From Owenia fusiformis (lineage: Eukaryota > Annelida > Polychaeta > Sabellida > Oweniidae): a stretch of DNA of 64,000 bases. Positions 11,353 through 23,097 of the stretch are shown here, in pieces. The notes under the pieces were generated by a model that was not told the DNA's origin, did not search any database, and was given only the letters and a program-made list of their open reading frames with translations. A program made the translations under genes and the position numbers. Each line of letters opens with the position of its first letter. The first letter of the stretch is position 1. Location of the stretch: positions 8,654,025 through 8,718,024 of the forward strand of contig CAIIXF020000004.1 in the NCBI GenBank assembly GCA_903813345.2, given 5' to 3'.

Positions 11353-11846
11353 TTAATAATTAACAGGATCTTAAGAGGTTCTGGACAAATCATTTGATTC
11401 TGGACTTGTCTTTTTTTTTTCAACGGAATCACATCCAAGGGTTGTATTTTTATTAGCTATTTAGAGAGTGAGTCCTGCCTAGTATTAATTTCAATAAAAA
11501 AGTTAAAATAGAACCCTAAAATAGAACCCTATCTAATACTTACATTACATTGATGAATTAAGGCAAATCCTGAAATAAGTGCATTTTTTTATGAAATATT
11601 ATCAAGCAAGTATTTAGATGAAACGGTCTTATTTAAATACAAATCATAACATGATGATATTTTTCATGAAACATTTTTCAATGAAATTCAATTGAAGGGT
11701 CAAGATAAAACGAGCTAATTTAGGTGAAAACCCTTACATGATGATGTGTTTTCATAACTTCTTTCATAAAATTCCATCAAGGGGTGAAGATAAAATGATC
11801 GAATTTAAGTGATTTAAGGATCACGAGAATATGTTTTCAGTCAAGA

Positions 11847-11869
11847 NNNNNNNNNNNNNNNNNNNNNNN
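11847..11869. other. Assembly gap (23 N)
   Basis: The Ns are flanked by CAGTCAAGA on the left and TGACTG on the right. The matching place in the right arm has neither this flank nor any extra sequence. The gap therefore sits in a small insertion unique to the left arm, possibly a short hairpin that stalled sequencing, or a joining artefact. Confidence 0.95.
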
Positions 11870-12424
11870 TGACTGTTTTCTTTGGTATTTTCTATGAAAT
11901 CCCATCCAATGGTCAAGGTAAAATTTTGATTTGGTATTAGGTCACGTGTTCGAAAGATCCATATAAGGCCCATAGAACCATATAGGAACGTCATTTTGAA
12001 TGTCACGTGATAGATCCATATAAGGCTTTTAGAACCATGTCGGGAAAGATGAGGGGAAGCCCCTGACACCTGTTTCACGATTTTATCCGAACGTTGTTCG
12101 GATCATTTCGGTTTTTATGCACTTCATTATTGTACCGAAGTTTGCCGATTCGATTCGTCGTATTTCGGAATCCTGGTGACAATTTTATACTCCATTGGAG
12201 TATTTTTGACCTACTTCTTATGACGGAAATTCCCGAACCTTGTTCGGATTAATCCGGATTTTCTGACCTACTTTATCTACCGAGATTTCACGAGTTAACA
12301 TTCGTCTCATTCCGGAATCCTGGTGACATTTTTATACTCCATTGGAGTATTTTTGATCTACTTTTTCTGGATTTTGCCCTACTTATTATATCTTGACAAC
12401 AAGCAAATCAAAAAGTTCGACATG

Positions 12425-12497
12425 AACGGGTCTCGATCAACTAACCTAGACAATGGAAGCCAGGCACGCTAACCATGAGGCCAAAGAGCTACCGATA
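12425..12497 (-). repeat. tRNA-like (SINE-type) sequence in left arm
   Basis: Read on the minus strand, it has an A-box-like TTGGCCTCATGGTTAGCGTG and a B-box-like GTTGATCGAGACC about 35 bases further on. The acceptor stem does not pair convincingly, so it resembles a SINE head rather than a working tRNA gene. Confidence 0.5.
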
Positions 12498-12601
12498 TGA
12501 AAGAACAAAAGTATTATATATTTATACCGAGCGTCAATTCAAAATGATCCTCACTTTTGTCTCCACTTAAATACGACTCGTCAGTTGTATCCAGAATAGT
12601 A

Positions 12602-12665
12602 GAACGCCTATGGCGCTAGTGAATAACCACGTCCCAGGTGAGTGGTTCGTATCCCTCCGTGATAT
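12602..12665 (+). repeat. Second tRNA-like sequence in left arm, opposite orientation
   Basis: A-box-like TATGGCGCTAGTGAATAACC and B-box-like GTGGTTCGTATCCC are spaced as in tRNA-derived SINEs. It has no matching acceptor stem. Confidence 0.45.
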
Positions 12666-12818
12666 ACTATTTTTGTTTTATTAAATACGACAGAAAGGAG
12701 CAAGGTGTAGGTTGAAAACAAGACGTTAGTTTGTTTCAAAACAGTTTGGAAACATTAATCTCTGATAATTTAAGGTTTTCCACTCCTGAAGGGCCTCTAG
12801 ATCTATGAAATTCATTAA

Positions 12819-13424
12819 TCAAGACAGTGTAAAAGTTTTAGATATGTGTAATACGTTTTCATACTTTAGCCTGTGGAATCAACTAAATATTACATTTTGG
12901 ATTTCATTGATATCCTGTCATAGTCCTTATTTTTTTCTGGAACATTATTTTTCAACACTGATACAAATTTCCCTGACATTTCCCTGACATATCTACCGTT
13001 TCAAAATTCCCGGTCATCTTTGGCCCTTTTGACCTAATTTTAAAATTACCTGACATTTCCAGCACTTGGAAAATCAAGTCAATTTCCAGGTGTGTACGAA
13101 CCATGGCCATCGCTAGCACAGATTGGATTGATTAGTGTTTCAAAATGGTGGTCGAAGTGTTTGATTAGATAATTTACATATTAAGCTTCTTAAAGGGGCA
13201 ACAAGGCCTGTACATAGAAAAATCGAAATTTTTTACATTTTCTGAATTTTTAGGGCAACATTTGGCTTAACATCTTTTTTTATACATTTTTTTTAAAATG
13301 TATGGATAAACAATAAAATTCCAGCATTAAGCAGTGCAAATTCAGTTCAAAGCTTCTATAAAGGGAGTCCAACTTATAGATTTTGAAAATCCGACTCGTT
13401 TAAAGAAGAATATCAGCAGCTTAA
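12819..13424. other. Interior of the long-TIR element, featureless AT-rich part
   Basis: One 60-codon frame at 12805-12987 (+) has no recognisable features. A short tandem TTTCCCTGACAT occurs near 12970. Nothing else identified. Confidence 0.4.
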
Positions 13425-13745
13425 ATCACGCCCGGTGATCATACAAAATGGATGGAGGGGGGGGGGGGGGGGTAGGCGATTTCTGCAAGAAAACTCAACA
13501 AATTTGGAAGATTTATTTTTTTCAAGATAAAATTTACAACTGAATTGCCAAATGAATAGGCGCAGTGCATGGCAAAATATGTAAGGTCTTCTAGTATTTT
13601 TTTGAACTGATACGCTTCTAAGATATGAGATCTATTATAAAAGGCGCATCATCATCATCATCATCAACGTGCAAAAGTCAATGTTTTTGCTATAAATCAG
13701 GCAACAATGGCCTACACGACCCGTAATAAATAGGTATGAGGGGCG
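13425..13745 (+). mobile_element. Half copy of the G-tract foldback element
   Basis: It matches the left arm of 36827-37850 (CCGGTGATC start, a 16-base G run at about 13458-13473, GATTTCTGCAAGAAAACTCA, GAGATCTATT..AAAAGGCGCA). It also holds a (CAT/TCA)n run near 13650. Only one arm is present. Confidence 0.75.
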
Positions 13746-14383
13746 TTATTATCACAACACTGACATTGCTCACTTTTTAAAGTTGTTTCAATGCGTTATA
13801 TGTAAATGGGCGTGTGGAAGGCCCGTGGGTGGCAATAAAATAACTCGAACTTCAAATTAAAATATATATAAAATAGTATATTTCAAACTTCAATGTTCAA
13901 AATACAATGCTCTGTAATGTACAACATGAACTCTTACAACAACTACTGACAAGCCAACACCCAATGCAAACTCAGCTACATGTGAGTGAGAAAGACCATA
14001 TAAGGGAAAAATAGATATATAAAACTGACACAGTTTGCATAGTTGAATAACTGGTTTCAATAAAAGGTGAAAAGTGAACATGGTATTAAAAGAGTAAAAC
14101 TGCAAACAACCTACTTAGGGACCTGTTATATTGAGATGAATAGGGATTGATTAATATGAACAGTAATAATATAAAATGTGAAAATGATCATGTTACATAT
14201 ACAAAAGATAACCCCATTGTTACAAAATCACAAAAAGTGAAATATCTATTCTTGTATTGCATTTTCTTTCACTGGACATATTTTAATTTGCATTGCTTTT
14301 AGATACATTTTAAGGGTGATATGAAAATTGAACCACGAAAACAGATGTACTTTAAGTTAAAGGGAACTTTCTACCATACCCGC
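13746..14383. other. Interior AT-rich stretch
   Basis: No gene recognised. From about 14335 the sequence resembles the reverse complement of about 25160-25265 (the CACCTNGTGGTGA / GACCCGAAC segment in copy A and copy B introns), so it is repeat-derived. Confidence 0.45.
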
Positions 14384-14495
14384 CATGCTATCTGACCCGA
14401 ACGAGCCACCTTGTGGTGAGATTGGTAACTACCTGCTCGCATGCTATCTGACCCGAACGAGCCACCTTGTGGTGAGATCGGTAACTACCTGCTCG
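14384..14495. repeat. Two tandem copies of a 56 bp unit
   Basis: 14384-14439 and 14440-14495 are identical except for one base. The unit begins CATGCTATCTGACCCGAACG and ends in ACTACCTGCTCG. A diverged single copy exists on the opposite strand near 25150-25200 and 57440-57500. Confidence 0.95.
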
Positions 14496-14599
14496 CATCT
14501 GCGTTATTACGCAGAGACATAAACGTATACACAAGGAAACGATAGGAGCTAACCTATTTTATCTCTGTATACATTTTAACTTTAATACATCGTTACAAA

Positions 14600-15740
14600 A
14601 AAATACAAAATACCTGTATATTGATTTTTTGACCTTGATCGATTCTTGAATTGAATCGAATTTGTCCGAAGGTCTTGAAACGTAAAATACCTAAATATTT
14701 ATCTTTGACCTTGGGATGACCTTGTACAAGAAACATTAATGTTGACCTCGGTTCATCTAATCATAATTCGCCAAGGGCCATAGTATCATCAAACGCCAAA
14801 TACCTAGACATTGATCGTTTACCTTTGAATGAACTTAACTCTGACCTTCGGAGACCAACTTACTAAGGTTAAATGGTGTAGAAGGAGATGTCCCGACAGA
14901 CAGACAAAATGACAGACAGACCAAACATGCTTTTATAGTAGGTCTCGACATCTCCTTTTGCCCTCATACTTGATGGGCCAGTGAGCGTTCTACTAAGGTC
15001 AGAGGTCAAAGTCATTCTAGGTTAAAGGCAGAATCAGATATATGGAGGTGACAAAATTACAAGCAACATGTACAATTGACGTACTTATCTATTCCTTACA
15101 ATCTCAAATACAATATCTCACAAAATATTTACGATATGTTAGAAATTGATGAAGTTATAATAGATTAAAAGTGCAAAATTGTAAATAATAAGTAACCATT
15201 CTTATAGAAGAAATATACAAAATTCATTGTTGTTAACTCTTTAGTTTCCCTGAAATAAAGTGTGCAGTTTTGGGATTTTTAGATAATAGACATGAAAAGG
15301 AATGACATAAGCCAGAAATATTCTAAAATTGAATCTTTTTTTTGTTAGACTGCTTGCTAGATCCGATTCTCTCTTTAAAATGTCAATATCTAGGTTTACG
15401 CTTTTTTTACCCTTGGTCTGAGATTCGACCCTTGATGAGGCATGATTAGGTGACCTGAAGTCAAGGTCATTCCGATGTAAAATATCAATATCTATGTATT
15501 TGGTGATTTAAAGTCCTTTCGGCTGCTGTGACCCTTGGCAACCAACGATTAGGTGAACTGAGTTAAAGGCCAATGTAACTGGGTCAAGTTTGTTTCAAGA
15601 TCAAAAATTAATATCTAAGTATTTGGCGTTGAAAGGACCTTGAGGGCTACAATGACCCTTGACGACACATGATTAGGTGACCTAAGGTCAAAGACAATGT
15701 GTATTGGCTAACGTTATTTCAAGGTCACATCTAGGTACTA
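14600..15740. repeat. Degenerate GACCTTG / AGGTCA repeat block
   Basis: Units of about 100-120 bp recur: a TATCTAxGTATTTGGCGTTT-like segment, TGACCCTTG, GATTAGGTGACCT and AAGGTCA. They are in one orientation at 15370-15740 and in the opposite orientation at 14600-14880. A (GACA)n run is at 14895-14925. Such blocks are common in molluscan genomes in my knowledge. 15022-15220 within it is a separate MITE copy. Confidence 0.65.
15022..15220 (-). mobile_element. MITE related to 28752-28975 and 59620-59840
   Basis: It shares TAAAGGCAGAATCAGA at one end and, in reverse complement, the run from TATTCCTTACAA to ATTAAAAGTGCAAAA with the intron-2 copies of both CUB genes. The intact copies have inverted ends TTAAAGGCAGAATCAGA / GGTTCTGGCTTTAA, suggesting a TTAA or TA target. 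Confidence 0.55.
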
Positions 15741-16567
15741 GTATCTGGCGTTTCACGAGTTTTTAAAGCGTGACGCATATCGTTTAGCAAATCGAACGCT
15801 CGTTTCTGGTGTTGCTCACCGTTTAGTATAAAAAGCCCGATCCCGGAAAAATACTCAAGGGTTTACAGGTTCGAGGTCGTTGTGTCAACACCTCTAACTG
15901 TTATATAGCATAAGTATATTATAGATCGTCACACATTTATAAAAGGGTGATTTTTATTTTGACAAATCAATTCCACATTTATAGGTGAAGTTTCAGGATC
16001 TTCTATTTGTGTATAATAAGGAAAAATTGGCATCTAAATTTCCCCATAACGTAATAGCACACAGCTTGGCATATGAAATATCCTACAAATGAAACAAAGC
16101 AAGACAAACCGGTTTCTAATACAAGAATTTATATTGACTGTTGTACATGTATTAATTGAACGCAATCACTCTTTGGATAACGTTTTCAAAATCATTATAA
16201 ACGGATTACTTTATCTCAAAGACAATTTCAATAAACTGGATTTGACAGAACTCCCCATATTTCTTAAAAATGGACTGATCCAGTTGATTCGCCTGGAGCC
16301 GCCATATTGTTTTTATACGGGATGCTAATCGGAACCCTTTAACAAGTTCATCTCAATTCAAAAATCAGTCAAAGTCAAGTTATCAATACAGGTATTTTGC
16401 ATTTTATGGAGGCTGCTGCTATATGGGGACCCTTCGTGATCCACTCGAACATGTAGATTTCTAGTATCTGTAAAGATGTATAAAAGTTAAAATGTATACT
16501 TTCCATGAGCTCCTATCGTTGGATTTAAATAAGGAGTATGATTTTAAAATTGGCTAGGTCGTGGTTA
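15741..16567. other. Interior stretch with an unassigned 79-codon frame
   Basis: 16089-16328 (+) is open for 79 codons (starts MKQSKTNRFLIQEFIL) with no motif I recognise, so I do not call it a gene. The rest is AT-rich without identified features. Confidence 0.35.
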
Positions 16568-16709
16568 ATGCCTTGGTCACATTTGCTCTGATTTTCACGA
16601 CGGCGCCCGGCCGATTGAGTATTTTGTTCAAAATTGAATACAATATTGAACAAAACACTCAATCGGCCGGGCGCCGGCCGATGGATCGGAGCCTATGTGA
16701 CCCAGGCAT
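16568..16709. mobile_element. Near-perfect palindromic MITE, family 1 copy 1
   Basis: The outer arms read ATGCCTTGGTCACATTTGCTC and GGAGCCTATGTGACCCAGGC. The inner arms are GCGCCCGGCCGATTGAGT... and its exact complement, with centre ATTGAATACAATATTGAA. The 142 bp can fold into one long GC-rich hairpin. Confidence 0.85.
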
Positions 16710-16819
16710 AAGCAACAATGGAGAGGTTAAGCTAACGATGTTTTTCACAACGTAACCGTGAACGCAAAGTACAAAAATTAACAAAGGAATGTATCGAGCG
16801 CTCATGGTTTTATGCGCGC

Positions 16820-17175
16820 TTAGTCTACATCAGATACTCTTTCAGCTTCAGAGTTTCGGGTTTAGAACGGGAGATTTTGAAATTTGACGTTGGGTCAACG
16901 GGAACCATTTTACTCGTGTCTATTGAACACTATGCTGTCAATTTTGATTTCGATGCACAGTTGAATTCTTGCTGAACACGATGATGTATGTCATGCATGA
17001 TTTAGCGCCAAAAATCTTACGAAACGAGCTCGTTTAAAATATGTATTAGAAAACCAGCTATAAAACCGCATCAATGACATACTATAGAATCATTACACGC
17101 TATGCTGTAGTCTAAACAAACACTGGATTTGAACGGCTATTTATATGAGAAGGCTACATTAATTTGTATATGGTC
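16820..17175 (-). repeat. Inverted partner of 5890-6240
   Basis: Contains the complements of the CTTCAGAGTTTCG and AGTCTAAACAAACACT segments of the left-hand copy. Non-coding. Confidence 0.6.
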
Positions 17176-17256
17176 GAGTGATACGTACAGGTTCAGTTTC
17201 GATTATATATGCAAAGCTTAACCTCTCAACTATTATGTTCGAAATACCGCTGTGTA

Positions 17257-17371
17257 ATGCCTGGATCACATTTGCTGCGGGTATTTTGTTCAAAATTGAA
17301 TACATTTCTGAACACAATACTCAATCGGCAGGGCGCCGTAGTGAAAATTGGAGCAAATGTGACCAAGACAT
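17257..17371. mobile_element. Palindromic MITE, family 1 copy 2
   Basis: Same outer arms (ATGCCTGGATCACATTTGC and GAGCAAATGTGACCAAGACA) and core (TATTTTGTTCAAAATTGAA, ACTCAATCGGC) as 16568-16709, with part of the GC-rich inner arm lost. Confidence 0.75.
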
Positions 17372-17800
17372 AAAACAATTGAATAATACTGTATCAGTTT
17401 CACATTTACAGCGGTCAAAACCATTTACAAAAAAACGCCAGAGTTGGCAATCATATAAAATGAAACCAATCCCGCTGTGATTCATAGAAATAACTAATTT
17501 ACTGCATTGAGTTCAATGTTATAACCATGTCGATTTACATGAGTGTCCGATTCATTGTACCAAATTTAAACCCTGACTGTTCTCCAGAAAGCAATAAGCT
17601 GAGATATATCATATTTTACATTTTAATACAACTGAAAAGATAATAAATGTTTTAATATAAAGTTGACGTAGTTATAAATGTTTTCAGCGTAAAATCAAAG
17701 CACAACCATATAATAAAAAAATTACGCTGGGATTTCAACTGGATACAACTGACGAGTTGTATTTAAGGTGGCCTAAAGTGCTGTTTATTTTTTCGTGAAG
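17372..17800. other. Interior stretch, no gene
   Basis: No recognised feature except a short copy of a TIR-arm segment (GGATACAACTGACGAG) at about 17747. Confidence 0.4.
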
Positions 17801-18453
17801 CCACTCAGTAAAATTACGATTTCTCTGCACCTTGATGTTCAATCAACATCATTCGAGTATCTATATGTTCCTGACACGTTCGGGCATCCGGTTATGACAA
17901 CGTCTACCCAATGTTTGCACGAGAAATTGACGTAATTCATGACTGAAATCGGGAAGACAAAAATATGTGATATTCTTCCAGAATTGTTTATAATAACTAT
18001 TTACAAAAACGTTCCCGAGACACAATCCATTTAGGTAGGGTTTGTTTTAAAGTCGAAAAGCCCCAATAAGACAATACAAACCAAGATTAAACAAATAAGA
18101 ATGCAGATTTCATGTAATGATTTACGTTCATCTAAACAAGTAAAGTACATATAATCCCCATATAAAACACTGGCCTACGTGACATGTAAACACAGGTTCA
18201 AATTGAAATATAGAAAATTTTCAACATAGCATTTGCTTCCGTGTTCTGTATGCCCCTCTACCTGCTTAATAAGGCAACGTATCTTCAAATAAAACCTTAG
18301 CCCAGTAGATAAGAGTCTCTGGAACACTTTTGTAAATAGTTTTCACAAGCAATTTTATTCCCGGACGCCCAAACGTGTCAGGAACACATAATATATTTGA
18401 ATGATCTTGATTGGACATCAGGTTGCAGAGAAATCGTATTTTTACTGAGTGGA
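17801..18453. mobile_element. Nested foldback element beside the right arm
   Basis: 17801-17893 (CCACTCAGTAAAATTACGAT ... CTGACACGTTCGGGC) is the reverse complement of 18362-18453. The centre is AT-rich and non-coding. It sits exactly at the inner edge of the right long arm. Confidence 0.7.
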
Positions 18454-19862
18454 TTATTGAATTTCATAGATCTAGAGGCCCTTCAGGAGTGGAAAACCTT
18501 AAATTATCAGAGATTAATGTTTCCAAACTGTTTTGAAACAAACTAACGTCTTGTTTTCAACCTACACATTGCTCCTTTCTGTCGTATTTAATAAAACAAA
18601 AATAGTATATCACAGAGGGATACGAACCACTCACCTGGGACGTGGTTATTCACTAGCGGCATAGGCGTTCTGCTATTCTGGATACAACTGACCCGTCGTA
18701 TTTAAGTGGAGACAAAAGTGAGGATTATTTTGAATTGACGCTCGGTATAAAAATATAATACTTTTGTTCCTTCATATCGGTAGCTCGTTGGCCTCATGGT
18801 TAGCGTGCCTGGCTTCCATTGTCTAGGTTAGTTGATCGAGACCCGTTCATGTCGAACTTTTTGATTTGCTTGTTGTCAAGATATAATAAGTAGGGCAAAA
18901 TCCAGAAAAAGTAGATCAAAAATACTCCAATGGAGTATAAAATTGTCACCAGGATTCCGGAATGAGACGAATGTTAACTCGTGAAATCTCGGTAGATAAA
19001 GTAGGTCAGAAAATCAAGGTTCGGGAATTTCCGTCATAAGAAGTGGGTCAAAAATACTCCAATGGAGTATAAAATTGTCACCAGGATTCCGAAATACGAC
19101 GAATCGAATCGGCAAACTTCGGTACAATAATGAAGTGCATAAAAACCGAAATGATCCGAACAACGTTCGGATAAAATCGTGAAACAGGTGTCAGGGGCTT
19201 CCCCTCATCTTTCCCAACATGGTTCTAAAAGCCTTATATGGATCTATCACGTGACATTCAAAATGACGGTTCTATGGGCCTTATATGGATCTTTCGAACA
19301 CGTGACCTAATACCAAATCAAAATCAAAATTTCACCTTGACCATTGGATGGGATTTCATAGAAAATATCAAAGAAAACATATTCTCGTGATCCTTAAATC
19401 ACTTAAATTCGATCATTTTATCGTCACCCCTTGATGGAATTTTATGAAAGAAGTTATGAAAACACATCATCATGTAAGGGTTTTCACCTAAATTAGCTCG
19501 TTTTATCTTGACCCTTCAATTGAATTTCATTGAAAAATGTTTCATGAAAAATATCATCATGTTATGATTTGTATTTAAATAAGACCGTTTCATCTAAATA
19601 CTTGCTGGATAATATTTCATAAAAAATGCACTTTAAAAATATTTCAAGATTTGCCTTAATTCATCAATGTAATGTAAGTATTAGATTGACTCTCAAATAG
19701 GGTTCTATTTTAACTTTTTTATTGAAATTAATACTAGGCAGGACTCACTCTCTAAATAGCTAATAAAAATTCAACCCTTGGATGTGATTTCGTTGAAAAA
19801 AAAATGTGACAAGTCCAGAATCAAATGATTTGTCCAGAACCTCTTAAGATCCTGTTAATTAT
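18453..19862 (-). repeat. Right arm of the long inverted repeat
   Basis: Reverse complement of 11356-12818, including both tRNA-like sequences (18609-18670 minus, 18775-18848 plus). The outer end GATCCTGTTAATTAT borders the LINE relic directly. Confidence 0.85.
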
Positions 19863-20419
19863 ATTGAGCAGTTTATAGATGATTGCAAATTTTGTCAATA
19901 CGCAACAAGTCACTACTGGTCCACTGTTTACATACACTAGTAGTGACATGATGCACCAGTCTCTCATTGATGTTACACAGAGTCATATCATAATGAGGAT
20001 AGAGAAATGAGTGCCCCAATTTCGTCACAGGACGTATACGACGTCATTAAATCTAGTTCTTCCAATAAGGCTCCAGGTTATGACTTGATAACATACGAGC
20101 ACTTTAAAGATGGTGGGAGTATGCTTATACAAAAACTTACAATACTATGATTAGGTTAGAATGTGTCAAAAAAGTCAAAAACTTGGTACCATCATTTCCT
20201 TACATGAAGGTAAGAAGAAAGACAAAAGAATACGAGCTAATGTTAGGGGTTTAACCCTTACACCTGTTATCAATAAGATATGGGACACTATAATTCTAAA
20301 CCGAAGCATGTCTGTATTAGAGAGGGCAGGTGTTCCACATAATTTGCAATTTGCTAGCAAACATGGTGGAGGTAGCCAAATGGCAACGTACGTTTTAAAG
20401 GAAGTCCTACATCTCTTAA

Positions 20420-20909
20420 CACCCAAGTCACATTTGTCGTACGGAGGGCGTGCGTCGACCGCAGATCAATTAAATCAGTGTATTTCTGCGGCGAGCGCAG
20501 GAAAACTACGCTCGCCTTGCGGCCTCCGTGCGGCGTATCCAGTTTTTTAGAGGCCGCAGGGTCGCCATAGAAGTTATAACTCGGAGTTATAATATTTGTT
20601 CATTTCTGAGGTCCCGTAGAAATCAACTGGCTCAACAAGATTGAATCATTAGTTGTCAATGTTTCACGATCACTTTTCATTTGATATTACATCCTAGCAC
20701 TTTGAATAACATTTATAAATTGTCCTGATGTAAATAAAATGAAAAAAACTATTATTTATCAATATAAATTTAAAATTCACCGTGCGGCTGCCGTGGGAAA
20801 TGTGACTGGAAAAATATGAGAGCGCAGAAATTCTGCGGCGAGCGTAGAAAAGCTACTGGCCGCAGAAAAGATAGACCGCAAGGTCGCCGTAGGAAATGTG
20901 ACTGGGGTG
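20420..20909. mobile_element. TTAA-flanked DNA element inserted in the LINE reverse transcriptase
   Basis: The ends CACCCAAGTCACATTTGTCG and the complement of ...GGAAATGTGACTGGGGTG are inverted. A TTAA flanks each side (20416-20419, 20910-20913), the target of piggyBac-like elements. Reverse transcriptase coding sequence lies directly on both sides. The interior has GCGGCGAGCG-rich inverted stretches and no transposase. A related piece is at about 44870-45015. Confidence 0.75.
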
Positions 20910-22303
20910 TTAATGAGCGACACTCTCCAGTTTTTTGCGCATTCTTGATAATCGTATGGCATTTGATTTATTGTATAGACATGGGCTATTTTTAGAACTT
21001 TTTAATTTAGGTATCAATGGGCTCTCGTGTAGACTCATAGTACAAGGGTATAGCAATACCTGTGCTCGAATCTTGTACGATGATGAATAATCTAGGGAGA
21101 TAACCATAAATCAAGGCTGTGGTCAAGGAAGAATTTGTAGTTCAATCTGGTTTCAAATCTACATTAATGACCTAATAATTGAAATGTGCCAGTCATTTTT
21201 TAGGGTTAGGATTGCACCAGATTTAAAATTGCCATGTATAATTGTAGCCGACGACACGACGGTCATACCTGCCACTGCTAGTGGTCTTCAAAATCGATTA
21301 GATATTGTATACAAATACAGCTGTCGTTGGAGATAAGTATATCATGCTGGGTCACCTTTAAATCAATGCAAAAGTGCTGTAATCATCTTTGGGAAATCAA
21401 ACCTAAATAAGTGTAACTCAAACTGGTCATTAGGAAAGGAACCAAAACCTACCAGAAATGAACAAGTATATGTCGGCAATATTATCAACAACTCTTTATG
21501 CAACATAGGAATGTACAATGGAGGACTTAACCCATTAGTAAGTTTTAAAATATTAAATCGTATCATTATGCCGACGGCAATTTACGGATGCGAACTATGG
21601 TATTCTTTAAGTCCTAATGAAATTGAAACAGTAGAGATTACACAGCGTCACATAGCAAAAAGATTTCAGGGTATGGTGAATCGTACACCGAGTGGAGCTG
21701 TGATAAGCTCTCTAGGGCAATATTCAGTGCAATCTTATATACATAAATTAAAATTAATGTTCTAGGACGACTATGCAGATTAAGTGACATCTTAATACAG
21801 AAAAGATATTTATAATTCGCCTTGCGAGCACGATTGTACGAGATATCCATAATCTGCAAAGTCAGTTTTTTTAAGTGACGTCATGTCAATTTTAGATACA
21901 TATCCTGTTATCCGTCAAGAATTCTTAACTTATTTGGAAGGAAATACTTTTAAACAGAATTATGGACAAAGGAAAATGGAAATTATTAGTAAATGGCCAA
22001 TTTCAGTTTACAGAATCAAAAACATGGCGAGAGATTGTCCACATTAATCCAAGATTACAACGCTTTTCAAATGTTCATATCGAGTATAAGCCTATTATTT
22101 ATTGGGAACTTGGTCTAAAATATCCCATGTTTACTTGGCGATTTGGCCAGTTACTTGCACTCCTTTTACTTTTTACCGAAAAAGAAACGAAATGCCTTGC
22201 ATGTTAAAAGTTGACAATTGATATGGTCAGTCACCTTGTTCTTCACTGCCAGCATGTCCGAGTTATTTACTTGAGAGAGAAACTCTTAGATGGTATTGTT
22301 AAC

Positions 22304-23097
22304 CCCCCTATCACACCAAACTCGTTCTTACCCGTTCTTGCCAGTCCTACGAAAACGTCGTAAAACGGGCTCAATCTGGCTGTGGTCGGGAAATATGTCT
22401 GAAATAATTAGCTTCTTCGTTCCTAAACAGTCTTCAATACGTCCTTCTCGTTCGCAGTTCGTTCAAGTCGCACCACGTCGGTGTGCAACGTAGTAGAACG
22501 CGTCCCTTAGTCTAGAAGGTCAACAGGACCTGATTACAGAACGTTATGGTCGCCATCGAATTTTGAATCGATTCAAAATTCTAAAATCACATTCCCGTCT
22601 GAGAACGATCATAAAGTTCGTAAATAGACCTTAGAAAGTTGCGGCTACGTTCATTTCGTTCGCACACAGTTTTGAAGAACGCAGTGGCAACTTGTTTGGT
22701 GTGAGAGCTATATTTTTGCTAACTCGTTCATAAGCAGTGTTAAATACGTTCTCAATCAGTTTAAACCCGTTTGCAATTAGTTCTACCTCGTTCTCAACAC
22801 GTCCTCAGACAATTCAACTCGTTGTTAAAACGTCCCTAGTAGGATTGAAGTACGACGGTTCCGTTCGTAGTACGTCCAGCTCGTCGTTAGTACGTTGTCA
22901 CTCGTTCTAATTGTAGAACGTGACGACCACGAGAACATTTTGAGCATTGTCTAAGTTCTAGAGGACCTACCCGTTCGAGTACGTTCGATGAAGTTTGTTA
23001 ATATATCCCAAACGGTTCTTAGTAGGTCCAGTCCGTTCGTACACAGTTGAAGCCCGTTTTCGAGAACGTAGTGAGAACTAGTTTGGTGTGATAGTAG
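22304..23097. mobile_element. 0.8 kb TIR element with many ACGTTC-type repeats
   Basis: The ends CTATCACACCAAACTCGTTC and the complement of GAACTAGTTTGGTGTGATAG are inverted, with CCC/GGG just outside. Dozens of CGTTCxxA / ACGTCC words recur throughout in both orientations. The LINE reading frame continues on either side, so it inserted into that frame. No transposase. Confidence 0.8.

Larger units (their letters stand above)
11356..12818 (+). repeat. Left arm of the long inverted repeat
   Basis: Reverse complement of 18453-19862. It contains a 23-base run of N (11847-11869) and two tRNA-like sequences in opposite orientation. Near the middle is a local duplication: TTTTATACTCCATTGGAGTA occurs at about 12185 and 12330. 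Confidence 0.85.
11356..19862. mobile_element. 8.5 kb element with about 1.4 kb terminal inverted repeats
   Basis: The arms (11356-12818 and 18453-19862) are reverse complements over almost their full length with few differences, for example a 10 bp insertion near 11985 in the left arm. The outer ends read ATAATTAACAGGATC inward. The interior holds foldback pieces, hairpins and tandem repeats but no recognisable transposase, integrase or polymerase, so it appears non-autonomous or is a composite. In copy B the site is uninterrupted (GGGGGATAATT followed by ACCTATCGG at 56187-56206). The class is unknown. Confidence 0.7.

Noticed and set aside
13890-14105. 71-codon minus-strand frame in the long-TIR element
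   Set aside because: No motif, no splice context, in repeat-derived DNA.
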